DNA from: an uncultured Oscillospiraceae bacterium | GTDB lineage: Bacteria; Bacillota; Clostridia; Oscillospirales; Oscillospiraceae | Reading direction: 5' to 3' | Assembly (NCBI GenBank): GCA_900769835.1 | Contig: CAAGIE010000124.1 | Coordinates: 1-5,643 of the forward strand | Length of the DNA: 5,643 nt | Part shown: positions 1 through 4,692 of the stretch, one piece after another | Layout: the number at the start of each line of letters is the position of its first letter | Position numbering within the stretch: position 1 is the stretch's first letter | Program-made: the position numbers and the translations under genes | Notes under the pieces: model-generated | Told to the model about the DNA's origin: nothing | Seen by the model: the letters and a program-made list of their open reading frames with translations, nothing else | Database searches by the model: none

Positions 1-268
1 CGGTGAGATCGTTTGGGAGATCTATATGCCCTCCTACTCCTGGAGCTCTCCCGTTGCGCTCTACACCGCCGAAGGCAAGAGCTACATCGTTGTGGGTGAC
101 TCTTCTGGTTATATCCGACTGATCGTTCAGAACAGCGAGACCGGTAAGGGCGAGGTCGTCCAAACGCTCGGCCTGGGCGCGAACATTGAAGCATCCCCTG
201 CCGCATTTAACAACACCATTATCATTGGTACCCGCGGTCAGAAAATTTACGGTCTGAAACTCTCTTAA
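1..268 (+). CDS. PQQ-like beta-propeller repeat protein, C-terminal end (5' partial)
   Basis: The reading frame is open from the left edge (first whole codon at position 2) and stops with TAA at 266-268, leaving 88 visible residues. The ATG at 26 is internal, because the frame upstream of it reads on as GEIVWEIY, a typical propeller-blade phrase. Two blade-like units are visible: a strand pattern ending in VVGDSSGYIRLI, and the last blade ending in IIIGTRGQKIYGLKLS. The hydrophobic triplet followed by G-x-x-x-G-x-I/Y repeat is what PQQ-like/BamB-like WD-type propellers show (family knowledge). Such proteins are generally secreted or surface scaffolds or ligand binders; nothing visible identifies the ligand, and no signal peptide can be judged because the N-terminus is missing. 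The gene is followed at once by a terminator, so it ends its transcription unit. Another propeller family (WD40/YVTN) is possible. Confidence 0.75.
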   Translation, partial: GEIVWEIYMPSYSWSSPVALYTAEGKSYIVVGDSSGYIRLIVQNSETGKGEVVQTLGLGANIEASPAAFNNTIIIGTRGQKIYGLKLS

Positions 269-274
269 ATTACG

Positions 275-308
275 AAACACAGCCGGAGCTTATTCCGGCT
301 GTGTTTTT
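275..308 (+). terminator. Rho-independent terminator after the propeller gene
   Basis: A 13-bp perfect stem (275-287 pairing with 294-306) with a 6-base loop GCTTAT is followed by the T-run 304-308. It lies 6 bases after the TAA stop. The A-rich left foot extends the stem as in many Bacillota terminators. It separates the propeller gene from the promoter that begins at 311. Confidence 0.93.
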
Positions 309-310
309 CA

Positions 311-339
311 TTGACAATAGAAATCCCCACGGGTATAAT
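311..339 (+). promoter_or_regulatory. Perfect-consensus sigma-A/sigma-70 promoter for the kinase-like gene
   Basis: TTGACA at 311-316 and TATAAT at 334-339 are both exact consensus hexamers, with the optimal 17-bp spacer. Transcription would start near 346, giving a leader of roughly 25 bases that contains the AAGGAGG ribosome binding site at 358-364. The -35 box begins only three bases after the T-run of the preceding terminator. No operator-like dyad is evident around it. Confidence 0.93.
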
Positions 340-371
340 TAAATTAGAAACAAACACAAGGAGGCAATGTT

Positions 372-974
372 ATGGAAAAGAAAATCATTACCATCAGCCG
401 TGAATTTGGTAGCGGCGGTCGATCCATCGGTCGTATGGTTGCCCAAAAACTTGGCATCCCCTTCTACGACAAAGAGCTTGTGGATCAGATTGCAGTGGAG
501 TCCGGTTTTGCCCCTAACTTCGTGGAGGAACACGGCGAACACGCCCCGGGAAAAACCTTGTTTTCCTACGCTTTTTCTTCCCATGGCGTACCCGGTGTTA
601 TGAACGGAATGTCTGCGGCAGATTTCCTTTGGACCATCCAGTGCAACGTAATTATGCAACTGGCAGAACAGGGCCCCTGCGTTATTGTAGGTCGTAATGC
701 TGACTATATTCTCAAGGATCGCAAGGACTGCCTGCACGTGTTTATCAACGCAGATATGGATTATCGCGCTGATCGCATTGTCCGGCTTTACGGCGACAGT
801 GAAAAGAGCCCCGCAAAGCGTCTGGAAGAAAAAGATAAGCGCCGCAGAATCAATTACCAGCATTATACCGGCGGTGTCTGGGGACAATCGCAGAACTACG
901 ATCTGTGCCTCAACAGCAGCAGCCTGGGTGAAGATCGTTGCGTTCAAATGATCCTGGACGCTTACAAAGACTAA
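372..974 (+). CDS. Cytidylate kinase-like family protein (Cytidylate_kin2 type)
   Basis: The protein has 200 residues. The start is ATG at 372, preceded by AAGGAGG at 358-364 with a 7-base gap; the ATG at 367 is out of frame and too close to that site. Residues 5-20 (IITISREFGSGGRSIG) form the degenerate P-loop of this family, in which Arg17 stands where a canonical Walker A lysine would be. Residues 31-33 (FYD), 104-114 (VIVGRNADYIL), 125-136 (a beta strand leading to Arg132 and Arg135), the basic 154-160 (KDKRRRI) and the C-terminal YDLCLNSSSLG are also family-typical blocks. The fold is that of P-loop nucleoside monophosphate kinases. Family knowledge links it to Cmk, but the true substrate of these stand-alone proteins is not established, so CMP/dCMP phosphorylation should not be assumed. 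It is soluble, with no signal or membrane segment. It appears monocistronic, bracketed by a consensus promoter and a strong terminator. Confidence 0.88.
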   Translation: MEKKIITISREFGSGGRSIGRMVAQKLGIPFYDKELVDQIAVESGFAPNFVEEHGEHAPGKTLFSYAFSSHGVPGVMNGMSAADFLWTIQCNVIMQLAEQGPCVIVGRNADYILKDRKDCLHVFINADMDYRADRIVRLYGDSEKSPAKRLEEKDKRRRINYQHYTGGVWGQSQNYDLCLNSSSLGEDRCVQMILDAYKD

Positions 975-984
975 TAGATAACGC

Positions 985-1017
985 AAAACGGCTGTCTCAA
1001 ATGAGACAGCCGTTTTT
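985..1017. terminator. Bidirectional terminator between the kinase-like gene and yajC
   Basis: A 14-bp perfect stem (985-998 with 1003-1016) closes a four-base loop AAAT. Read on the plus strand it ends in five Ts (1013-1017) and follows the kinase-like stop by 10 bases. Read on the minus strand it ends in four Ts (positions 988-985) and follows the yajC stop (1025) by about 8 bases. One hairpin therefore can end both the plus-strand gene and the queA-tgt-yajC operon. Confidence 0.92.
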
Positions 1018-1024
1018 CTGTTTA

Positions 1025-1429
1025 TTACTGGTTATCTGCAGGCTCTTCCTTGGACTTCTTTGCCTTCTTTTCCTTCTTCTCTTTCTTCTCCTGAGAAGCA
1101 GGAACAGACTTCTTTTCAGCCTTGGCTCTTGCCTTTGCTTCTTCGCGCTTCTTTGCTTCAGCCTTTGCGTTCTCGGTTGCAGTGATGTTGGTGGACAGTG
1201 CCCACTTCTCAAACTCAATGCGAACCTGATCAGCACCGACCTCGATCACAAAGGTGGTTTCCTTCACACTGACAACAGTACCCACAATGCCACCGATGGT
1301 GTTGACCTTGTCGCCGGCCTTCAGGGAAGAACGCAGGTTTTCAGCTTCCTTCTTGCGCTTGTTCTCGGGACGGATCAGCAGAAAATAGAAAATACCGATC
1401 ATCACGACAAGCATTAAAACCATTTCCAT
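1025..1429 (-). CDS. yajC: Preprotein translocase subunit YajC
   Basis: The protein has 134 residues. An N-terminal membrane helix at about residues 3-19 (MVLMLVVMIGIFYFLLI) runs straight into the YajC signature: RPENKRKKE at 20-28, LKAGDKVNTIGGIVGTV at 36-52 and a small beta domain ending near 80. The family is the small single-pass accessory subunit that associates with SecD-SecF at the SecYEG translocon. The first 80 or so residues match a normal YajC; residues 84-134 are an extra, probably disordered, Lys/Glu/Ala-rich cytoplasmic tail. The ATG at 1429 is chosen because AAAAGGAG lies upstream (1448-1441, 11-base gap); Met3 would be even farther away. It is third in the minus-strand order queA-tgt-yajC, 74 bases after tgt, and also has its own likely promoter. 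secD and secF do not follow; the next gene is convergent. Confidence 0.95.
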   Translation of the reverse strand: MEMVLMLVVMIGIFYFLLIRPENKRKKEAENLRSSLKAGDKVNTIGGIVGTVVSVKETTFVIEVGADQVRIEFEKWALSTNITATENAKAEAKKREEAKARAKAEKKSVPASQEKKEKKEKKAKKSKEEPADNQ

Positions 1430-1467
1430 AAATTCAGAATCTCCTTTTGTTAAAAATTCACTTGAAT

Positions 1468-1495
1468 ATTATACCAAATTCTCCCTAAAAAGCAA
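1468..1495 (-). promoter_or_regulatory. Internal promoter ahead of yajC (extended -10)
   Basis: On the minus strand, TTGCTT (1495-1490) and a perfect TATAAT (1473-1468) are separated by 16 bases, with a TGG extended -10 element immediately before the TATAAT (1476-1474). It lies in the 74-base gap between tgt and yajC, where no convincing terminator is seen. yajC is therefore probably transcribed both by read-through from queA-tgt and independently. The leader would be about 30 bases long and contain the ribosome binding site. Confidence 0.75.
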
Positions 1496-1503
1496 GGGAA
1501 ATT

Positions 1504-2634
1504 TTAGATGCGTCTGGACAGCTTCTCAGAATACTCCGCACGGAATTGGGTAAATGTTCCCTCGTCCAGCGCGTTGCGGATCTTTTCCATCAGTTTATTG
1601 TAGAAATAGAGATTATGCATAACGCTCAAGCGCATTGCCAGCATTTCCTCCGCAACGAACAAATGGCGAATGTACGCACGGCTGTATTGGCGGCAGACTG
1701 GGCAATCACATTCAGGATCGATGGGTTGCATATCCTCTGCGTACTTTGCATTCTTCAGGTTGATGGCGCCCTGCCAGGTAAAGAGTCTTGCGTGACGTGC
1801 ATTTCGTGCAGGCATTACGCAATCGAAAAAGTCGACACCACGATACACCGCTTCAATAATATTCGTAGGAGTGCCGACACCCATCAGATAGCGAGTCTTT
1901 TCAACAGGCATATAAGGCTCAACCGCCTCAATGATGTCGTACATTTCCTCAGCCGTTTCGCCCACCGCAAGGCCACCGATGGCATAGCCGGGCAGATCCA
2001 GCTCCGCAATCTGCTTCATGTGATCCACACGGATATCCGCATAAGTACCGCCCTGATTGATGCCCCAGAGCATTTGCCGGGGATTAACGGTATCTTCCAG
2101 CGCATTCAGGCGGGCGTTTTCCGCCTTGCAACGCTCCAGCCAACGGGTGGTTCTGGCAACGCTTTTCAGGACGTAGTCTCTGGGCGCAGGATTTTCAATA
2201 CACTCGTCGAATGCCATGCAGATATCAGAGCCCAGATTGGACTGGATCTGCATACTTTCCTCCGGACCCATAAAGATCTTTCTGCCGTCGATATGGGAAG
2301 AGAAATACACACCCTCCTCCTTGATCTTTCGCAAGGAAGAAAGGCTGAACACCTGAAATCCGCCGGAATCAGTCAGGATCGGGCCGTCCCAGTTCATAAA
2401 CTTGTGCAAACCGTCGCACTTCTTGACCAGTTCGTCACCGGGGCGCAGATGCAAATGATATGTATTGGAAAGTTCTACCTGACAGCCGATGTTCTTCAGG
2501 TCCTCGGCACTCAGAGCGCCTTTAATGGCTCCCTGTGTGCCAACGTTCATAAAGACCGGGGTTTGCACTGTGCCGTGGGCGCAGGTGAATTCACCGCGGC
2601 GGGCTTTGCCTTCCGTCTTTTTCAGTGTAAACAT
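1504..2634 (-). CDS. tgt: tRNA-guanine(34) transglycosylase (bacterial preQ1-type)
   Basis: The protein has 376 residues, the usual family length. It exchanges guanine-34 for preQ1 in the GUN anticodons of Tyr, His, Asn and Asp tRNAs. Visible key residues: Asp89 in DSGGFQV, Asp143 and Cys145 in FDEC, GGLAVGE at 220-226, the nucleophile Asp271 in FFDCVMP, and the zinc ligands Cys309, Cys311, Cys314 and His340. From Asp271 onward these sit a constant 9 residues before the Zymomonas mobilis positions as I recall them (280, 318, 320, 323, 349), supporting an intact enzyme. Cys145 and the Val of LAVGE match the bacterial preQ1-binding pocket rather than queuine-type enzymes. The frame is open to an ATG at 2706, but that start lies inside queA; ATG 2634 has the ribosome binding site and the family-typical MFTLKKTEGKARRGEF start. 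It follows queA by 13 bases. Confidence 0.97.
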   Translation of the reverse strand: MFTLKKTEGKARRGEFTCAHGTVQTPVFMNVGTQGAIKGALSAEDLKNIGCQVELSNTYHLHLRPGDELVKKCDGLHKFMNWDGPILTDSGGFQVFSLSSLRKIKEEGVYFSSHIDGRKIFMGPEESMQIQSNLGSDICMAFDECIENPAPRDYVLKSVARTTRWLERCKAENARLNALEDTVNPRQMLWGINQGGTYADIRVDHMKQIAELDLPGYAIGGLAVGETAEEMYDIIEAVEPYMPVEKTRYLMGVGTPTNIIEAVYRGVDFFDCVMPARNARHARLFTWQGAINLKNAKYAEDMQPIDPECDCPVCRQYSRAYIRHLFVAEEMLAMRLSVMHNLYFYNKLMEKIRNALDEGTFTQFRAEYSEKLSRRI

Positions 2635-2640
2635 TATGAT

Positions 2641-2648
2641 TCCCCTTT
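2641..2648 (-). promoter_or_regulatory. Ribosome binding site that fixes the tgt start
   Basis: Read on the minus strand, AAAGGGGA (2648-2641) ends 6 bases before ATG 2634. It begins with the last base of the queA TGA stop (2650-2648). This favours the 2634 start over the in-frame ATG at 2706 and suggests translational coupling of tgt to queA. Confidence 0.85.
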
Positions 2649-3670
2649 CAAAGGATCGCCATAGCGTCGCCAAAGGAGAAGAATCGATACTTCTCCTGAA
2701 CCGCATTTTCGTAGGCGTTCAGCACGTGCTCACGGCCTGCAAACGCAGAGACCAGCATCACAAGTGTGCTTTCAGGCAGGTGGAAATTGGTGATCAGGCC
2801 ATCCATCGCCTTGAATTGATAACCGGGATAAATGAAAATATCCGTCCAACGGGAGGTTGCTTCAAAGGTACCGTCGGGCTTTACAAGGGATTCCAGCGTT
2901 CTGCAGGATGTGGTACCCACGCAGATCACTCTGCCTCCGTTTTTCTTGGTTTCGTTGATCATATTCGCGGATTCCTCACCGATCATGCACAACTCACTGT
3001 GCATATGATGCTGGGTGATCTCTTCCGCTTTCACCGGGCGGAATGTGCCAAGACCGACATGCAAGGTCACAAAGGAGATATTGACACCCTTTGCGCGGAT
3101 CTTATTCAGCAATTCCCGGGTAAAATGCAGACCGGCGGTAGGCGCCGCGGCAGACCCCACTTCCCGACTGTACACAGTCTGATAGCGTTCCTGATCCTGC
3201 AGTTCTGCCTTGATGTAGGGCGGCAACGGCATCTTACCCAGACGCTCCAGTACCTCCAGGAAAATACCCTCATAATGGAACTGCACTACTCGATTTCCGT
3301 CCTCGCAGATCCGCTTAATGGTTGCAGTGAGTTCGCCATTGCCGAATACCACTTCCTGACCCACCTGAAGTTTTCTGCCGGGTCTTGCCAGACATTCCCA
3401 CTCCTTATTGCCCAGATCTCTAAGCAGCAGTAATTCCACTGCTCCGCCTGTGGGACGATGACCTAAAAGACGCGCAGGAAGCACGCGGGAATCGTTCATT
3501 ACCAGACAGTCGCCGGGCTTCAGATAATCCAATATATCAAAGAAATGACGATGCGCCAGTTCACCGCTATTGCGGTCCATCACCAAAAGACGGGAGGTAT
3601 CACGCTGCTCCAACGGGGTCTGCGCGATCAACTCTTCCGGCAGGTCATACCAAAAATCACTGGTTCTCAT
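2648..3670 (-). CDS. queA: S-adenosylmethionine:tRNA ribosyltransferase-isomerase
   Basis: The protein has 340 residues, full length for the family. QueA transfers and isomerises the ribosyl moiety of S-adenosylmethionine onto preQ1-34 in tRNA, giving epoxyqueuosine, the step right after Tgt. Family blocks are in order: SDFWYDLPEELIAQTPL at 4-20, GDCLVMNDSRVLPARL at 53-68, PTAGLHFT at 177-184, LHVGLGTFRPV at 203-213, HHMHSE at 221-226, GTTSCRTLES at 252-261, TNFHLPESTLVMLVSAFAG at 294-312 and the C-terminal YRFFSFGDAM. The start ATG at 3670 has GGAG (3682-3679) 8 bases upstream and gives the standard N-terminus. It is first in the minus-strand operon queA-tgt-yajC, driven by a promoter at 3735-3707. 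I see no preQ1 riboswitch in the short leader. The later QueG/QueH step and preQ1 synthesis genes are not in this window. Confidence 0.97.
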   Translation of the reverse strand: MRTSDFWYDLPEELIAQTPLEQRDTSRLLVMDRNSGELAHRHFFDILDYLKPGDCLVMNDSRVLPARLLGHRPTGGAVELLLLRDLGNKEWECLARPGRKLQVGQEVVFGNGELTATIKRICEDGNRVVQFHYEGIFLEVLERLGKMPLPPYIKAELQDQERYQTVYSREVGSAAAPTAGLHFTRELLNKIRAKGVNISFVTLHVGLGTFRPVKAEEITQHHMHSELCMIGEESANMINETKKNGGRVICVGTTSCRTLESLVKPDGTFEATSRWTDIFIYPGYQFKAMDGLITNFHLPESTLVMLVSAFAGREHVLNAYENAVQEKYRFFSFGDAMAIL

Positions 3671-3706
3671 AAAACTTACTCCGTTTATCTTTCAATTTCG
3701 GTATAT

Positions 3707-3735
3707 AGTATAGTCGATTTTCCTGCATTTTGCAA
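3707..3735 (-). promoter_or_regulatory. Promoter of the queA-tgt-yajC operon
   Basis: On the minus strand, TTGCAA (3735-3730) and TATACT (3712-3707) are spaced by exactly 17 bases. Transcription would start near 3700, giving a leader of about 30 bases with GGAG at 3682-3679. The -35 hexamer is itself a palindrome and sits at the centre of an imperfect 16-bp dyad (3725-3740). The leader is too short to hold a preQ1 riboswitch plus an expression platform. Confidence 0.8.
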
Positions 3736-3770
3736 TAAGCAAATCTTTCACTGGGCACATAGACTGTGCT

Positions 3771-3776
3771 GGAGGG
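3771..3776 (+). promoter_or_regulatory. Ribosome binding site that fixes the dapA start
   Basis: GGAGGG at 3771-3776 ends 7 bases before ATG 3784. An in-frame GTG at 3766 lies upstream of this site, has no Shine-Dalgarno of its own and would add six residues absent from normal DapA N-termini, so the ATG at 3784 is preferred. Confidence 0.88.
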
Positions 3777-3783
3777 ATGCAAT

Positions 3784-4656
3784 ATGACTAAACCATTATT
3801 CACGGGGGTTTGCACCGCATTGGTCACCCCCTTTTTAAACGGAAAGATCAATTATCCTATGATGGAGCAACTGCTGGCGCGGCAGATCCGTTCCGGTGTT
3901 TCTGCGGTTGTAGTTGCCGGCACCACCGGTGAATCCTCCACCTTGAGCGATATAGAAAAACTCGAACTGTTTCAACGGTGCGTGGAATATGCCGCAGGCA
4001 AATGTAAGATCATTGCCGGCACCGGTTCCAACGACACCGTACACGCAGTTGCCCTCAGTAAAGCCGCTCAGGGTGCCGGCGTGGATGCCCTATTGGTTGT
4101 GTCGCCCTACTACAACAAAGCCACACCGGGCGGTCTGCTTTCCCACTATATGTCCATCGCAAACAGTGTGGAAATTCCTATCATTCTTTACAATGTCCCG
4201 TCCCGCACCGGCGTAGATATTCCGGTATCTGTCTATCAAAGACTATCTATCGTACCCAACATTATCGGGGTAAAAGAAGCCAGTCCCGACATCACGAAAA
4301 TTACGAAAATACGCAGAGAATGCAGCGGAGATTTCTGCATTTGGAGCGGTAATGATGACCAAATCGTTCCTATCATCTCTCTGGGCGGGAAAGGCGTGAT
4401 CTCCGTTCTCTCCAACGTATGTCCCGAGGAAACCAAGGCGATGGTAGATGCGGCGCTGGATGGAGATTTCGACACCGCCTCGGATCTACAATGCCGGCTG
4501 TCGTCTTTGGTGGAATTACTTTTTTGCGAGGTGAACCCGATCCCAGTCAAGGCCGCCATGAAGATGATCGGATACGACTGTGGCTCCTGCCGCCTGCCGC
4601 TGACTTCCCTGACGGAAGAATCCTATGCAAAGTTGAAAAACTACCTCAATCCATAA
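3784..4656 (+). CDS. dapA: 4-hydroxy-tetrahydrodipicolinate synthase
   Basis: The protein has 290 residues, full length, and a cytosolic TIM barrel. It condenses pyruvate with aspartate-4-semialdehyde, the first committed step of diaminopimelate and lysine synthesis. All catalytic residues are visible: the Schiff-base Lys164 in GVKEAS, Tyr136 and Arg141 in LYNVPSRTG, Tyr110 in SPYYNK, and Thr47-Thr48 in AGTTGES. Each lies exactly three positions after the E. coli numbering I recall (161, 133, 138, 107, 44-45). At the lysine-feedback pocket, Asn83 (E. coli Asn80) is kept, but the residues aligned to His53, His56 and Glu84 are Asp56, Lys59 and His87. This resembles lysine-insensitive Gram-positive enzymes (inference). 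The N-acetylneuraminate lyase and KDG aldolase relatives are less likely given the full DapA-type motif set. The gene stands alone, divergent from queA; no clear plus-strand promoter was found. Its TAA overlaps the A-run of the downstream hairpin. Confidence 0.96.
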   Translation: MTKPLFTGVCTALVTPFLNGKINYPMMEQLLARQIRSGVSAVVVAGTTGESSTLSDIEKLELFQRCVEYAAGKCKIIAGTGSNDTVHAVALSKAAQGAGVDALLVVSPYYNKATPGGLLSHYMSIANSVEIPIILYNVPSRTGVDIPVSVYQRLSIVPNIIGVKEASPDITKITKIRRECSGDFCIWSGNDDQIVPIISLGGKGVISVLSNVCPEETKAMVDAALDGDFDTASDLQCRLSSLVELLFCEVNPIPVKAAMKMIGYDCGSCRLPLTSLTEESYAKLKNYLNP

Positions 4657-4683
4657 AAAACACGGGTGCATTTGCACCCGTGT
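4655..4683. terminator. Terminator shared by convergent dapA and tyrS
   Basis: The stem 4660-4669 with 4674-4683 (10 bp, GC-rich) closes an ATTT loop. On the minus strand it is followed by six Us (4660-4655), the first of which also pairs at the stem foot, making a strong terminator for tyrS, whose TGA ends at 4693. On the plus strand the hairpin starts 4 bases after the dapA stop, but its 3' side (CATTGTTTA) is a poor U-tract, so termination of dapA is less certain. The A-run overlaps the dapA TAA. Confidence 0.85.
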
Positions 4684-4692
4684 CATTGTTTA

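Noticed and set aside
339..986. Minus-strand open frame antisense to the kinase-like gene
   Set aside because: It covers the same bases as a gene with a perfect promoter, ribosome site and family motifs, and the antisense product has no recognisable motif.
1040..1110. CTT/CTTCTT-rich tract as a possible microsatellite or regulatory repeat
   Set aside because: It is explained by Lys and Glu codons in the yajC C-terminal tail and is not a precise tandem array.
938..1417. Leucine/cysteine-rich plus-strand frame antisense to yajC that looks like a membrane protein
   Set aside because: The Leu/Phe runs are simply the complement of the Lys/Glu codons in the yajC tail; the frame also starts inside the kinase-like gene and crosses the terminator hairpin.
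1481..1500. Possible terminator between tgt and yajC (CCCT...AGGG)
   Set aside because: Only four base pairs with an eight-base loop and no following U-tract; too weak to end the transcript.
1546..2664. Long plus-strand open frame (372 codons) antisense to tgt
   Set aside because: It mirrors the tgt codon frame, has no ribosome binding site or recognisable domain, and tgt is intact with all catalytic and zinc residues. It is a codon-bias shadow.
2489..3433. Plus-strand open frame (314 codons) antisense to queA and the start of tgt
   Set aside because: No family resemblance in the translation and no start signals; queA is complete on the opposite strand.
3671..3783. Possible preQ1 riboswitch or other structured leader between queA and dapA
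   Set aside because: The queA leader from its predicted start is only about 30 bases and contains no hairpin-pseudoknot arrangement; no terminator or anti-terminator pair is visible.
3657..3851. Small minus-strand frame spanning the queA/dapA spacer
   Set aside because: It overlaps the queA start, its promoter and the dapA start, with no ribosome site and no recognisable features.
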